Assembly: GCA_900068845.1 (NCBI GenBank)
Contig: CEFQ01000010.1
Location: 268,254 to 332,253, forward strand
Length of the DNA: 64,000 nucleotides
Direction: 5' to 3'
Source: Enterobacter ludwigii
GTDB lineage: Bacteria; Pseudomonadota; Gammaproteobacteria; Enterobacterales; Enterobacteriaceae
Shown here: piece by piece, positions 19,433 to 28,805 of the stretch
Layout: each line of letters starts with the position of its first letter
How positions within the stretch are numbered: position 1 is the stretch's first letter
Notes under the pieces: generated by a model
Told to the model about the DNA's origin: nothing
Seen by the model: the letters and a program-made list of their open reading frames with translations, nothing else
Databases searched by the model: none
Program-made: the position numbers and the translations under genes

Positions 19433-20326
19433 TCAGAGTGCTTTATCGTTCGGTGCTTTGAACAGGGCCTGCATATCACTAGAGAGTTCGAAGTTCAGGT
19501 TCAGATTCTTTGGTGGAATCGGTTGTTTGAACCAGGTTTCAAACCATTTTGACGCTTCGCCAGAGGTCTGCGCCTTGGCAATGGTTTCATCCATCAGCTG
19601 TTTGAACTGTGGATCCTGATTGCGCAACATGCAGCCGTAAGCTTCTTTTGATTGTGGCGTACCCACGATGTCCCAGTTGTCAGGTTTCTTGGCTTTCGCA
19701 CGTTCACCCGCCAGCAGTGCGTCATCCATCATGAAGGCCACAGCACGACCGGTTTCCAGCGTGCGGAAAGAATCGCCATGGTCTTTCGCGCTGATGATGC
19801 GCATATCCATTTTCTTGTCATCATTCAGCTTGTGCAGCAGAACTTCAGAGGTGGTACCGGAAGTGACAACAACGGTTTTACCCTTGAGATCAGCGAAATC
19901 TTTGATGTCACCGCCTTTTTTCACCAGCAGACGCGTACCAATGATAAACACGGTGTCAGAGAATGCCGCTTGTTTCTGACGCTCCAGGTTGTTGGTGGTC
20001 GAACCGCACTCAAAATCGTACGTCCCGTTCTGCAACAGTGGAATACGGTTCTGCGAGGTGATTGGCAGCATTTTGATCTGCAAATCGGGCTTATTCAGTT
20101 TGGCCTTAATGGCGGCAATGATGGCGTTTGAATAATCCTGTGAATAGCCAACCACTTTTTGTTGGTTGTCATAGTAAGAAAAGGGAACTGATGATTCACG
20201 ATGCCCAACGACGATGACGCCGCTATCATTGATTTTTTTCAGGGTACCGGTGAAATCTTCCGCCTGGGCCGCTCCCGCTGCTGCTCCCAGCAGCAAAAGA
20301 GATAATGCCACTTTGCGTATCTGCAT
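19433..20326 (-). CDS. gltI: Glutamate/aspartate periplasmic binding protein GltI
   Basis: GltI captures glutamate and aspartate in the periplasm and delivers them to GltJK. The start at 20326 gives 297 residues and has GGAG 7-10 bases upstream. It opens with a signal peptide (MQIRKVALSLLLLGAAAG..AQA). Family segments include VGHRESSVPFSYYDNQQKVVG, FECGSTTNNLERQKQAAFSD and ISAKDHGDSFRTLETGRAVA. The upstream leader carries a CA-rich element likely bound by GcvB, which represses gltI in related species. Confidence 0.96.
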   Translation of the reverse strand: MQIRKVALSLLLLGAAAGAAQAEDFTGTLKKINDSGVIVVGHRESSVPFSYYDNQQKVVGYSQDYSNAIIAAIKAKLNKPDLQIKMLPITSQNRIPLLQNGTYDFECGSTTNNLERQKQAAFSDTVFIIGTRLLVKKGGDIKDFADLKGKTVVVTSGTTSEVLLHKLNDDKKMDMRIISAKDHGDSFRTLETGRAVAFMMDDALLAGERAKAKKPDNWDIVGTPQSKEAYGCMLRNQDPQFKQLMDETIAKAQTSGEASKWFETWFKQPIPPKNLNLNFELSSDMQALFKAPNDKAL

Positions 20327-20372
20327 GTTCCAACTCCTTCGTATGGATGTCGCGCAGAACATAAACTGCGCA

Positions 20373-20390
20373 GATTGTGATGTTGTGTGT
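20373..20390 (-). promoter_or_regulatory. CA-rich GcvB target site in the gltI leader
   Basis: The gltI mRNA leader contains ACACACAACATCACAATC about 47-64 bases before the ATG. This matches the C/A-rich sequences paired by the G/U-rich R1 region of the GcvB sRNA; gltI is a known GcvB target in Salmonella. Inference from sequence and position only. Confidence 0.6.
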
Positions 20391-20763
20391 ATTTCGTGCT
20401 GCTTTTTTAGTTATCCCATAGCGCAACTGCGCGCAGGATAGTGATTAACATAGCGAATTGTTAACGCAATGAAACAAAAAAGTTTCTTTTTTGCGAGCCG
20501 CTCCGCACCAATAAAAGGCAAAAATCGACCTATGCGCTAATGCAGTGCGCAGCATTGCCTTAAATTAGTGCGTAAAGGTTGCATTACGCTGACAAAAGCC
20601 GATGTTTACGAAAATCACTGAAATAAATAGCAATGATCGTGCCAGCACGATGAATAAGTGTAAAAAGCCAGCAGAGAATCGGGGAACGCAGAGTAGAAGG
20701 GGGAGAAAACAGCGCATTAAAAAGGCGAAGTGTGCACTTCGCCTGTCAGAGTTGCATCCTGAA
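20391..20763. other. gltI promoter region and lnt 3' end
   Basis: This non-coding stretch should contain the gltI promoter on the minus strand, but I cannot pick a single convincing -35/-10 pair. The left part (20391-20560) is AT-rich with T-rich tracts. The rest shows only the lnt terminator at 20718-20744. No small gene is supported. Confidence 0.4.
20718..20744 (-). terminator. Intrinsic terminator of the ybeZY-corC-lnt unit
   Basis: A perfect 10-bp stem (AGGCGAAGTG / CACTTCGCCT) with a 2-base loop is followed on the minus strand by TTTTAA, 20 bases beyond the lnt stop. Confidence 0.85.
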
Positions 20764-22290
20764 TCAGTGGCGGCGACGCAGAATGGCCACAACAATGCCC
20801 ATCAGTGTCAGAAGCCAAACCGGCCAGATGCCCGCTTTGGCGTACGGTGTTTCACCTTGAGTCGGCGTCACTTTGGCTTCCAGCACATCACGGGTGAACT
20901 GTGGCAACGCTTTCTCCACCTCGCCGTTGGCATTCACTACCGCGGTAACACCGTTATTGGTGGAGCGCAGCAACGGACGTCCCAGCTCCAGCGCGCGCAT
21001 GCGTGCCATCTGGAAATGCTGCCATGGCCCAATAGAGTGACCGAACCAGGCATCGTTGGAGACGGTCAGCAGGAAGTTGGTATCGGGCCTGAAGTTGGCG
21101 CGTACTTGTTCACCCAGCACGATCTCATAGCAGATAGCGCTGGTCAGGTTATATCCCGACACTTTCAGCTGCGGCTGTATATAGGCGCCACGGCTGAAGG
21201 AGGACATCGGCAAATCAAAGAACGGCGCCAGCGGACGCAGCAGCTCTTCCAGCGGTACAAATTCACCAAATGGCACCAGATGATTTTTCTGATAGCGGTT
21301 CTGGCTTTGATAGCTGTAAGGCTGTTCGCCGCCCAGCACAATCACGGAGTTGTAGTCGTGATAGCGATTATCACCTTCCACGCGAGAATCCACGATACCG
21401 GTAATCAGTGAACTGCCGCGCGCGCGCAGTTCAGCATCCAGCGCTCGCAGGAACGGCTGCTGGTTACTCTCTAAATCGGTAATGGCCGATTCGGGCCAGA
21501 TAATAATCGGTGCCTTGCCGATAAAAGGCTGGCTGTAAGAGGTGTAAACGCGCAGCGTATTCAGCAACTGCTGCGGATCCCACTTCATCGACTGTGGGAT
21601 GTTGCCTTGCACCATCGCAATATCGACGCTGCGTTGCGGCAGCGGCTTATACCACTGCAACATGCGCAGCGGCCACGGCAGCAATAGCAGTAACGCGGCG
21701 GCGATTAAACTTTTCACGCTACGATAATGCAACGCATGCGCCAGCAATCCGGCGATCACCATCAGCAGGAAGGTGATGGTTTCCACACCGGCTAACGGCG
21801 CTAAACCTTTTAGCGGACCGTCAATCTGGCTGTAGCCAAACTGCAGCCACGGAAATCCGGTCAGAACCCAACCGCGCAGGAATTCGCTTATTTGCCACAA
21901 GGCAGGTGCCGCCAGCGCTAATCGCCACAGCGAAGCGCGTGGCCAGAAGCGGTTAAGCAGGCTGGCGAACAGCAGCGGATAGAGTGACAGATAAGCCGCC
22001 AGCAGAATCACCAGGAAGATATTAACCGGGCCGGGCATACCGCCAAAGGTGGCGATGCTGACGTAAACCCAGTTAATGCCGCTACCAAATAGGCCAAAGC
22101 CCCAGACGAAGCCGATGGCTGCTGCCTGGGCAGGACGGCGTTCCAGCAGCAACAGTTGCAGACCAAACAGCGAAACTAACGCCGCGGGCCAGAAATCGTA
22201 GGGAGAAAAGGAAAGGGTGCCAACGGCACCCGAAATTAACGCCAGCAGCAGGCGAACCCGCTGCTGCGAGTAAAGAGAGGCTAAAGCCAT
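20764..22290 (-). CDS. lnt: Apolipoprotein N-acyltransferase Lnt
   Basis: Lnt adds the third acyl chain to the N-terminal cysteine of lipoproteins in the inner membrane, as needed for Lol export. The 508-residue protein has several membrane helices over the first ~200 residues and a periplasmic nitrilase domain. The catalytic triad is visible as Glu in WPESAI, Lys in [12 protein letters not shown] and Cys in [10 protein letters not shown]-terminal helix ([17 protein letters not shown]) follows. It starts 4 bases after corC in the conserved order ybeZ-ybeY-corC-lnt. Likely clients here include LptE and RlpA. Confidence 0.96.
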   Translation of the reverse strand: MALASLYSQQRVRLLLALISGAVGTLSFSPYDFWPAALVSLFGLQLLLLERRPAQAAAIGFVWGFGLFGSGINWVYVSIATFGGMPGPVNIFLVILLAAYLSLYPLLFASLLNRFWPRASLWRLALAAPALWQISEFLRGWVLTGFPWLQFGYSQIDGPLKGLAPLAGVETITFLLMVIAGLLAHALHYRSVKSLIAAALLLLLPWPLRMLQWYKPLPQRSVDIAMVQGNIPQSMKWDPQQLLNTLRVYTSYSQPFIGKAPIIIWPESAITDLESNQQPFLRALDAELRARGSSLITGIVDSRVEGDNRYHDYNSVIVLGGEQPYSYQSQNRYQKNHLVPFGEFVPLEELLRPLAPFFDLPMSSFSRGAYIQPQLKVSGYNLTSAICYEIVLGEQVRANFRPDTNFLLTVSNDAWFGHSIGPWQHFQMARMRALELGRPLLRSTNNGVTAVVNANGEVEKALPQFTRDVLEAKVTPTQGETPYAKAGIWPVWLLTLMGIVVAILRRRH

Positions 22291-22294
22291 AAAG

Positions 22295-23176
22295 TTATTC
22301 GTCTTCCAGTTGCGGTTGTGGTGAGTCTTCCGGAATTTTTACATGCACCTGGATGATACGGCGGCTGTCAGCCATGGCGACTTTGAATTGATAGCCATCA
22401 ATGACAATACTTTCGCCGCGAGCGGGAAGGTGGCCGAAGCCCTGCATGACCAATCCGCCAATGGTATCGACTTCGTCATCACTGAAATCGGTGCCAAAGA
22501 CCTCATTGAAATCTTCAATTTGCGTCAGGGCGCGCATGGTATAGGTGTAACGATTGAGCTGGCGGATATCACGATCTTCTTCATCGTCATACTCATCTTC
22601 AATTTCGCCGACAATCAGCTCAAGGATATCTTCAATGGTCACCAGTCCAGAGACGCCGCCAAATTCATCAATGACAATCGCCATGTGATAACGCTGCGAG
22701 CGGAACTCCTTCAGCATACGGTCTACGCGCTTGCTTTCAGGCACCACCACGGCGGTACGCAACACTTTTTCCATGCTGAACGGCTCAGACGCGCTGGTCA
22801 TAAACGGCAGCAGGTCCTTGGCCATCAAAATACCTTCAACATGGTCTTTGTCTTCGCTGATCACCGGGAAGCGTGAATGCGCAGATTCAATAATCACCGC
22901 AAGGCACTCTTCCAGAGTTTGGTTGCGTTTCAGGGTGATCATTTGCGAGCGTGGGATCATAATGTCGCGCACGCGCTGGTCGGCAATATCCAGCACCCCT
23001 TCGAGCATGTCGCGGGTATCCTGGTCGATCAGCTCTTTCTGCTCAGAATCGCGGATTAACCCCAGCAGTTCATCACGGTTTTTTGGTTCACCGTGAAACA
23101 GTTGGTTGATTAACAGGGAGAAAAATCCCTTTTTACTACTGGGTGCGTCGCTGTTTTGAGAATGGTCGTCGCTCAT
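22295..23176 (-). CDS. corC: CorC/YbeX, CBS-domain protein
   Basis: This 293-residue soluble protein has two CBS domains (from about residue 70: [14 protein letters not shown], and [24 protein letters not shown]) and a C-terminal CorC/HlyC domain. CorC has been linked to magnesium/cobalt efflux, and YbeX to ribosome maturation along with its neighbour ybeY. It has no membrane helices, so it is an accessory factor rather than a transporter. It lies 4 bases before lnt and 82 bases after ybeY. Confidence 0.94.
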   Translation of the reverse strand: MSDDHSQNSDAPSSKKGFFSLLINQLFHGEPKNRDELLGLIRDSEQKELIDQDTRDMLEGVLDIADQRVRDIMIPRSQMITLKRNQTLEECLAVIIESAHSRFPVISEDKDHVEGILMAKDLLPFMTSASEPFSMEKVLRTAVVVPESKRVDRMLKEFRSQRYHMAIVIDEFGGVSGLVTIEDILELIVGEIEDEYDDEEDRDIRQLNRYTYTMRALTQIEDFNEVFGTDFSDDEVDTIGGLVMQGFGHLPARGESIVIDGYQFKVAMADSRRIIQVHVKIPEDSPQPQLEDE

Positions 23177-23258
23177 GGCGTTTTTATTTAGTTCTCTCTA
23201 ATGAGGGATTGGGGCTGCCGGCATCCACGCCAGCAGCGCAATAACCTGAACCAGCGGC

Positions 23259-23732
23259 TCAGGCGTCTTCTTTCTCCGAAATGTACGGATCAGGATAACC
23301 AAGAGCAAGCATTATCTCGGTCTCCAGCGCCTCCATCTCTTCGGCTTCTTCATCTTCGATATGGTCGTAACCCAGCAGATGCAGCGTTCCGTGCACCACC
23401 ATATGCGCCCAGTGGGCTTCGACAGTTTTGCCTTGTTCAGCAGCCTCTTGCTCGACAACCTGACGGCAAATAATCAGATCGCCAAGCAACGGCAGTTCAA
23501 TTCCCGGCGGTGCTTCAAACGGGAATGACAGCACGTTAGTCGGCTTATCTTTACCGCGATAAGTCAGATTAAGCTCATTACTCTCCGCTTCATCCACCAG
23601 GCGGATCGTCACTTCGCTTTCTGGTTGAAATGGCGTGACTGCCGCTTCAAGCCAGCGTTGAAACTCATGTTCCGCGGGCAGATGGTTTTCATCGGCGCAT
23701 GCCAGCTGTAGATCAAGAATCACCGCGCTCAT
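23259..23732 (-). CDS. ybeY: rRNA maturation RNase YbeY
   Basis: YbeY is a zinc-dependent endoribonuclease involved in 16S rRNA 3' processing and ribosome quality control. The 157-residue protein has the metal-binding motif [11 protein letters not shown] and the upstream [14 protein letters not shown] block. Its ATG overlaps the end of ybeZ by 4 bases, so it is coupled with this PhoH-like partner. Confidence 0.97.
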   Translation of the reverse strand: MSAVILDLQLACADENHLPAEHEFQRWLEAAVTPFQPESEVTIRLVDEAESNELNLTYRGKDKPTNVLSFPFEAPPGIELPLLGDLIICRQVVEQEAAEQGKTVEAHWAHMVVHGTLHLLGYDHIEDEEAEEMEALETEIMLALGYPDPYISEKEDA

Positions 23733-24802
23733 GAACGCTCCTGCGTACTGGTTTGGCTGGCAAGCTGAGCCGCGATAGCTTCGCGTTTGCGCTCTTCTGC
23801 CTGTTGATCGCGGCGTTTCTGGTCAGCGGTCTCCCAGGCCTCATAGGCATTCACGATGCGTGCGACAACCGGATGACGTACCACGTCTTCGCTGTGGAAA
23901 AAGTTAAAGCTAATTTCATCGACTTCTGCCAGCACTTCAATGGCGTGGCGCAGGCCGGATTTGGTGCTGCGCGGCAAGTCAATCTGCGTCACATCACCGG
24001 TAATGACCGCTTTCGAATTGAAGCCGATACGCGTCAGGAACATCTTCATCTGTTCGATGGTGGTGTTCTGGCTCTCATCCAGGATCACGAAAGCATCGTT
24101 CAGCGTACGTCCGCGCATGTAGGCCAGCGGAGCCACTTCTATCACGTTACGCTCAATCAGCTTCTCTACACGCTCAAAACCGAGCATTTCGAACAGCGCG
24201 TCGTACAGTGGGCGCAGATACGGATCGACTTTCTGGCTGAGATCGCCGGGCAGGAAGCCGAGTTTTTCACCGGCTTCAACCGCAGGACGTGTCAGCAGGA
24301 TACGACGAATCTCCTGACGCTCCAGCGCATCAACCGCGGCCGCCACTGCCAGATAGGTTTTACCGGTACCGGCAGGGCCGATACCAAAGGTGATGTCGTG
24401 GGCGAAGATATTGGCGATGTATTGTGCCTGATTAGGCGTACGCGGTTTGATCACGCCGCGCTTGGTCTTGATGTTCACCGCTTTACCGAATTCCGGCACG
24501 CTCTCAGCGCTCTGTTCCAGCACGCGGCTCTCTTTGATCGCCAGGTGGATCTGGTCCGGTTCGATATCTTTAATCTGACCACGCATGGGGGCGGTATCAA
24601 CGTACAGCGTGCGTAGGATATTGACGGCAGCGTCTACGCACAGCGCGCGCCCAGTCAGGGTGAATTGGTTATCGCGGCGTTTGATTTCAATGCCCAAACG
24701 GCGCTCCAACTGTTTCACATTGTCATCCATCGGACCGCACAAGCTCATCAGTCGTTGGTTATCTGCCGGTTCAAGGGCGATTTCACGCGTTTCGATATTC
24801 AA
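23729..24802 (-). CDS. ybeZ: PhoH-like ATPase YbeZ
   Basis: YbeZ is a PhoH-family nucleotide hydrolase that works with YbeY in RNA metabolism. It has Walker [12 protein letters not shown], Walker B VILDESQN and [18 protein letters not shown] conserved segments. I place the start at a TTG (24802) because AAGGA sits 5 bases upstream and the product then begins with NIETREI, as E. coli YbeZ begins with NIDTREI. This gives 357 residues. A GTG at 24820 would add 6 residues but has a poor ribosome site. Stop overlaps the ybeY start. Confidence 0.93.
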   Translation of the reverse strand: MNIETREIALEPADNQRLMSLCGPMDDNVKQLERRLGIEIKRRDNQFTLTGRALCVDAAVNILRTLYVDTAPMRGQIKDIEPDQIHLAIKESRVLEQSAESVPEFGKAVNIKTKRGVIKPRTPNQAQYIANIFAHDITFGIGPAGTGKTYLAVAAAVDALERQEIRRILLTRPAVEAGEKLGFLPGDLSQKVDPYLRPLYDALFEMLGFERVEKLIERNVIEVAPLAYMRGRTLNDAFVILDESQNTTIEQMKMFLTRIGFNSKAVITGDVTQIDLPRSTKSGLRHAIEVLAEVDEISFNFFHSEDVVRHPVVARIVNAYEAWETADQKRRDQQAEERKREAIAAQLASQTSTQERS

Positions 24803-25008
24803 ATGAATCCTTAAGGTCACTCAGGGCCAGTTGAAAAGGTGTGCCGAAGGCTGAAGAAAAAATTTCAGCATCTTTAGGGAATTATTTATGGCGCTGCGCA
24901 GAGGCGCAAGCTTCAGAAACGATATTTGGGCAGCACTTGTGTAAAGCAAGGGCTTTAAGATGCAACAGGCGACAGCGCTTTGTGCGCTGCCGCTCAACGT
25001 TCGAGGTT

Positions 25009-26445
25009 TCACGGCTGGAACATAGCGACGCCAATGTCGTTCTCTTTGCGGGTACGGGCAATCACTGACGCCGGGCTTTCGGCCACACGCAGCGCCATTT
25101 GCGCTTCGGTGCGAACCAGCACGCCACGCAGGGAACTGGCATACACATCAACAATTTCGACATCAACAAACTTACCGATCATTTCTACTGGCGCTTCAAA
25201 ATTGACCACACGGTTATTATCCGTGCGGCCAGTCAGCTCCATCACATTCTTACGCGAAATGCCTTCTACCAGCACACGCTGCGTGGTGCCCAGCATGCGG
25301 CGACTCCATGCCATCACCTGCTGATTGATGCGGTCCTGCAGGATGAAAAGACGCTGTTTTTTCTCGTCTTCTGACACATCGTCTGGCAGATCGGCCGCGG
25401 GCGTTCCTGGTCGCATGGAGTAGATAAAACTGAAGCTGACATCGAAATTCACGTCGCCAACCAGCTTCATGGTCTGCTCAAAATCCTGCTGCGTTTCGCC
25501 GGGGAAACCGATGATGAAATCGGAGCTCAGCTGAATATCCGGACGCGCGGCTTTCAATTTGCGGATAATCGCTTTGTACTCCAGCGCGGTGTGAGCGCGT
25601 TTCATCAGCGTCAGAATGCGATCCGAGCCGCTCTGTACCGGCAGGTGCAGGAAACTCGCCAGCTCTGGCGTATCGCGATAAACCTCGATGATGTCATCGG
25701 TAAATTCGATCGGATGGCTGGTGGTGAAGCGAATACGATCAATGCCGTCAATTGCCGCAACTAAGCGCAGCAATTCAGCAAAGGTGCAGACGTCGCCATC
25801 AAAAGTGGCACCGCGATAGGCGTTGACATTCTGGCCCAGCAGATTGACTTCCCGCACACCCTGAGCGGCAAGCTGGGCGATTTCCAGCAGAATATCATCG
25901 CTTGGGCGGCTGACTTCCTCGCCGCGGGTGTAAGGCACCACGCAGAAAGTACAATATTTGTTGCAGCCTTCCATGATGGAAACAAAGGCCGTTGGACCCT
26001 CGGCGCGCGGTTCTGGCAGGCGGTCAAACTTCTCAATTTCCGGGAAGCTGATATCAACAACCGGGCTTTTACTCCCGCGCACGGTGTTAATCATCTCCGG
26101 CAGGCGATGTAAGGTCTGCGGGCCAAAGACGATATCTACGTAACTGGCGCGTTGACGCAGGCGCTCGCCTTCCTGCGAGGCGACACAGCCGCCGACGCCG
26201 ATGATGAGTTCGGGGTTGTTTGCTTTCAGCTTTTTCCAACGGCCTAACAGAGCAAAAACCTTCTCCTGCGCCTTTTCACGAATAGAGCAAGTGTTGAGCA
26301 GCAGAACGTCCGCCTCTTCAGCTTCCTCGGTGAGGGTGTAGCCGTGCGTACTGTTCAGCAGGTCGGCCATTTTTGATGAATCGTATTCGTTCATCTGACA
26401 GCCCCAGGTTTTGATATGCAGTTTTTTGGTCATCGAACTAGCCAT
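25009..26445 (-). CDS. miaB: tRNA-2-methylthio-N6-dimethylallyladenosine synthase MiaB
   Basis: MiaB methylthiolates i6A37 in tRNAs reading codons that start with U. The order of parts is the UPF0004 domain ([36 protein letters not shown]) holding the auxiliary cluster, a radical-SAM domain with CNKYCTFC, and a C-terminal TRAM domain. At 478 residues it is 4 longer than E. coli if the first ATG is used (MASS-MTKK). The second ATG at 26433 is equally possible; neither has a strong ribosome site. The tRNA-Leu and tRNA-Gln cluster nearby is a separate unit. Confidence 0.95.
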   Translation of the reverse strand: MASSMTKKLHIKTWGCQMNEYDSSKMADLLNSTHGYTLTEEAEEADVLLLNTCSIREKAQEKVFALLGRWKKLKANNPELIIGVGGCVASQEGERLRQRASYVDIVFGPQTLHRLPEMINTVRGSKSPVVDISFPEIEKFDRLPEPRAEGPTAFVSIMEGCNKYCTFCVVPYTRGEEVSRPSDDILLEIAQLAAQGVREVNLLGQNVNAYRGATFDGDVCTFAELLRLVAAIDGIDRIRFTTSHPIEFTDDIIEVYRDTPELASFLHLPVQSGSDRILTLMKRAHTALEYKAIIRKLKAARPDIQLSSDFIIGFPGETQQDFEQTMKLVGDVNFDVSFSFIYSMRPGTPAADLPDDVSEDEKKQRLFILQDRINQQVMAWSRRMLGTTQRVLVEGISRKNVMELTGRTDNNRVVNFEAPVEMIGKFVDVEIVDVYASSLRGVLVRTEAQMALRVAESPASVIARTRKENDIGVAMFQP

Positions 26446-26505
26446 TGATTAAAGCGAAGTGCAGGGCGCGTATTGTAATGCCTCGCTGCTGCTGTGACCA
26501 GCTAA

Positions 26506-26575
26506 CCCTGCATACTTCACGCTGCAGGTGCGTTGCATCCGCTTATCGGCTTCCTGCCACGCGACGTATGCAGGG
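26506..26575. repeat. Inverted repeat in the miaB-ubiF gap
   Basis: CCCTGCATAC (26506-26515) and GTATGCAGGG (26566-26575) are exact inverted copies 50 bases apart in the divergent promoter region of miaB and ubiF. A related string, GAAGTGCAGGG, lies further left at about 26456. The role is unknown; it could form a cruciform or be a worn interspersed repeat. Confidence 0.5.
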
Positions 26576-26671
26576 TGAAGTGCACATCTGATCAGACGAC
26601 GAATTTCCGGTACACTTTAGCTATCAACGTGATGCTGTCAGGTCTCACGACAAAAAGAAGGATTAGAGTCG

Positions 26672-27844
26672 ATGCAGGATTCACATTTTGATGTGGTGAT
26701 CGTGGGCGGTGGCATGGTCGGCGCGGCGCTGGCGTGTGGACTGGCACAGCAACAGTTTCGCGTAGCGGTGATTGAACGAGCGGAACCCGCGGCCTTTGAT
26801 GCCAGTAGCGATCCGGATGTGCGAATTTCCGCGATTGGCGCTTCGTCGGTGGCATTACTACAGCAACTGGAGGTCTGGCCGCGCGTGCAGGCGATGCGTT
26901 GTGCGCCTTATCGTCAGCTGGAAACCTGGGAGTGGCAAAACGCGCATGTGACGTTTGATGCGGCGTCGCTGGGATTGCCTGAGTTGGGCTTTATGGTGGA
27001 AAACAGCGTACTGCAACGTGCGCTGTGGGAAAAGATGCAGGAAGAGGGCATCGAGCTGATTTGCCCGGCGAGTTTACAGGGGCTGCAGCCGCATAACGCC
27101 GGCTGGCATGTGCAACTCGATAACGGTCAAACGCTGGATGCGCGTTTAGTGGTGGGCGCAGATGGCGCCAACTCGCGTGTGCGTCAATTAGCGGGCATCG
27201 GCGTGCATGGCTGGAACTATGCGCAATCCTGCATGCTCATCAGCGTGGAGTGTGAGCAGGATGCCGGCGATTCAACCTGGCAGCAGTTTACACCACAAGG
27301 GCCGCGCGCGTTTCTGCCGCTATTTGATCGTCGTGCTTCGCTGGTGTGGTATGACGCGCCAGCGCGCATCCGTCAATTGCAAAGTTTGCCGCTCCAGCAG
27401 CAGGAGAAAGAGATTTATGCGCATTTCCCGTCACGCGTTGGGCGTGTTCAGGTGAAAACCGCCGCCTCTTTCCCGCTGGTGCGACGTCATGCCACGCGTT
27501 ACGTGATGCCGGGATTAGCGCTGGTAGGTGATGCGGCACACACCATCAATCCGCTGGCCGGGCAGGGCGTTAATCTGGGATATCGGGATGTAGACGCCTT
27601 GATCACGACGCTGGTGGAGGCGCGAAGCCAGGCTGAGCTTTGGTCGTCGGATGCCGTGCTGCAGCGTTATCATCGCCAGCGTTATAAAGACAACTTACTC
27701 ATGCAAGGTGGGATGGATCTGTTCTACTTCGCGTTTAGCAATAAACTACCGCCATTACGCGTGGTACGTAACCTGGCGCTGATTGCGGCGCAGAATACCG
27801 GATCGTTGAAGCGCAAGGTGCTGCGTTATGCATTAGGTTTGTGA
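26672..27844 (+). CDS. ubiF: 3-demethoxyubiquinol 3-hydroxylase UbiF
   Basis: UbiF is the FAD monooxygenase for the last ring hydroxylation in aerobic ubiquinone synthesis. The 390-residue protein has the dinucleotide-binding N-terminus VVIVGGGMVGAALACGL, the middle GADGANSRVRQ and the FAD ribityl motif GDAAHTINPLAGQGVNLG. The ATG follows AAGAAGGA. It is divergent from miaB and convergent with the tRNA operon, as in E. coli. Ubiquinone is the electron acceptor of the Sdh complex encoded later in the window. Confidence 0.95.
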   Translation: MQDSHFDVVIVGGGMVGAALACGLAQQQFRVAVIERAEPAAFDASSDPDVRISAIGASSVALLQQLEVWPRVQAMRCAPYRQLETWEWQNAHVTFDAASLGLPELGFMVENSVLQRALWEKMQEEGIELICPASLQGLQPHNAGWHVQLDNGQTLDARLVVGADGANSRVRQLAGIGVHGWNYAQSCMLISVECEQDAGDSTWQQFTPQGPRAFLPLFDRRASLVWYDAPARIRQLQSLPLQQQEKEIYAHFPSRVGRVQVKTAASFPLVRRHATRYVMPGLALVGDAAHTINPLAGQGVNLGYRDVDALITTLVEARSQAELWSSDAVLQRYHRQRYKDNLLMQGGMDLFYFAFSNKLPPLRVVRNLALIAAQNTGSLKRKVLRYALGL

Positions 27845-27894
27845 TACGCCGGGGGCGCATTCATGCGCTCCTGACTTGCCGATAAGCAGAAAAC

Positions 27895-27922
27895 AATAAA
27901 GCCCGCATAAGCGGGCTTTATT
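27895..27922. terminator. Bidirectional terminator between ubiF and the tRNA operon
   Basis: A 12-bp perfect stem (AATAAAGCCCGC / GCGGGCTTTATT) with an ATAA loop stops the seven-tRNA transcript on the minus strand and probably also ubiF on the plus strand. Confidence 0.85.
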
Positions 27923-27930
27923 GTGCAATT

Positions 27931-28005
27931 TGGCTGGGGTGCAGGGATTCGAACCCCGGAATGCTGGTATCAGAAACCAGTGCCTTACCGCTTGGCGACA
28001 CCCCA
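27931..28005 (-). tRNA. glnX: tRNA-Gln (CTG)
   Basis: A 75-base cloverleaf with encoded CCA, acceptor stem TGGGGTG / CACCCCA and anticodon loop TTCTGAT gives anticodon CTG. It is the last tRNA of the seven-gene operon, in the position of E. coli glnX. Confidence 0.97.
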
Positions 28006-28032
28006 ATAGGTGTTTATCAAATTGTCTTTTTA

Positions 28033-28107
28033 TGGCTGGGGTGCAGGGATTCGAACCCCGGAATGCTGGTATCAGAAACCAGAGCCTTACCGCTTGGCGA
28101 CACCCCA
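28033..28107 (-). tRNA. glnV: tRNA-Gln (CTG), second copy
   Basis: It is nearly identical to the neighbouring copy, with anticodon CTG and encoded CCA. It differs at position 26 (GGCT instead of GGCA before the anticodon stem). Its position matches E. coli glnV. Confidence 0.97.
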
Positions 28108-28113
28108 ATAATT

Positions 28114-28190
28114 TGGTGGCTACGACGGGATTTGAACCTGTGACCCCATCATTATGAGTGATGTGCTCTAACCAGCTGAGCTACGTAGCC
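28114..28190 (-). tRNA. metU: tRNA-Met (CAT), elongator
   Basis: A 77-base tRNA beginning GGCTACGTAGCTCAGCTGG with anticodon CAT and encoded CCA. It starts with a paired G1, as elongator tRNA-Met does, and not the initiator mismatch. It is identical to the copy at 28513. Confidence 0.97.
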
Positions 28191-28216
28191 TTTGTACTGC
28201 TTACTGCCTTTAACGA

Positions 28217-28291
28217 TGGCTGGGATACCTGGATTCGAACCAGGGAATGCCGGTATCAAAAACCGGTGCCTTACCGCTTGGCGATATCCCA
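28217..28291 (-). tRNA. glnW: tRNA-Gln (TTG)
   Basis: A 75-base tRNA with anticodon loop TTTTGAT (TTG), acceptor TGGGATA paired with TATCCCA, and encoded CCA. It corresponds by position to E. coli glnW. Confidence 0.97.
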
Positions 28292-28325
28292 TTCGTCGAT
28301 TTTGTATCCACAACATGTTCCGGAT

Positions 28326-28400
28326 TGGCTGGGGTACCAGGATTCGAACCTGGGAATGCTGGTATCAAAAACCAGTGCCTTACCGCTTGGCGATACCCCA
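28326..28400 (-). tRNA. glnU: tRNA-Gln (TTG), second copy
   Basis: A 75-base tRNA with anticodon TTG and encoded CCA. Its acceptor stem is TGGGGTA, unlike the TGGGATA of the other TTG copy, with the compensating change on the 3' strand. It lies in the glnU position. Confidence 0.97.
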
Positions 28401-28421
28401 TCCGGCTGCCGAAGACTGAAA

Positions 28422-28506
28422 TGGTGCGGGAGGCGAGACTTGAACTCGCACACCTTGCGGCGCTAGAACCTAAATCTAGTGCGTCTACCAATTTCGCCAC
28501 TCCCGC
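28422..28506 (-). tRNA. leuW: tRNA-Leu (TAG)
   Basis: An 85-base class II tRNA with a long variable arm, beginning GCGGGAGTGGCGAAATTGG, anticodon TAG in the loop TTTAGGT, and encoded CCA. It is second in the operon, like E. coli leuW. Confidence 0.97.
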
Positions 28507-28512
28507 AAAAGA

Positions 28513-28589
28513 TGGTGGCTACGACGGGATTTGAACCTGTGACCCCATCATTATGAGTGATGTGCTCTAACCAGCTGAGCTACGTAGCC
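28513..28589 (-). tRNA. metT: tRNA-Met (CAT), elongator, first in operon
   Basis: This 77-base tRNA is identical in sequence to the copy at 28114-28190. It is the first gene after the operon promoter, in the metT position. Confidence 0.97.
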
Positions 28590-28627
28590 ATCTTTTTCGC
28601 GTAACCTTCATCGGCGTTGCGGGGCGC

Positions 28628-28656
28628 ATTATGCGTATTGAGTCTTGTAGCGTCAA
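28628..28656 (-). promoter_or_regulatory. Sigma-70 promoter of the tRNA operon
   Basis: On the minus strand TTGACG and CATAAT are separated by exactly 17 bases, and a GC-rich discriminator (GCGCCCCGC) follows. That layout is typical of stable-RNA promoters under stringent control by ppGpp. The first tRNA starts about 39 bases downstream of the -10 element. Confidence 0.88.
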
Positions 28657-28761
28657 CAATTTTTTTGTCGAATTTCGCCTTAAAAACGCCTGTTTGTCTG
28701 GCTTGTAACCAGGCTGGTGATTTATTCGGCAAATTTTAAACGTTACACGACTTATTGCATC

Positions 28762-28785
28762 AAAAAGAGGCTCGATTGAGCCCCT
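28762..28785 (-). terminator. Intrinsic terminator after asnB
   Basis: On the minus strand a GGCTC-AATC-GAGCC stem, extended by G-rich flanks, is followed by CTTTTTG, 20-45 bases beyond the asnB stop. Confidence 0.8.
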
Positions 28786-28805
28786 TATCTTGTTGAGTAA
28801 AAACC

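Noticed and set aside
23753..24616. 287-codon open frame on the plus strand
   Set aside because: It is antisense to ybeZ with no recognisable protein features.
24821..25008. Heat-shock (sigma-32) promoter before ybeZ
   Set aside because: A CGCCATAAAT string resembles a sigma-32 -10, but no acceptable -35 lies at the right distance.
27921..28534. Overlapping ORFs made of repeated GCRDSNPG-like peptides
   Set aside because: They are translations of the tandem tRNA genes, not proteins; the repetition reflects near-identical tRNAs.
27931..28589. CRISPR-like regular repeats
   Set aside because: The repeated units are complete tRNA genes with anticodons and CCA ends, of unequal spacing and two classes.
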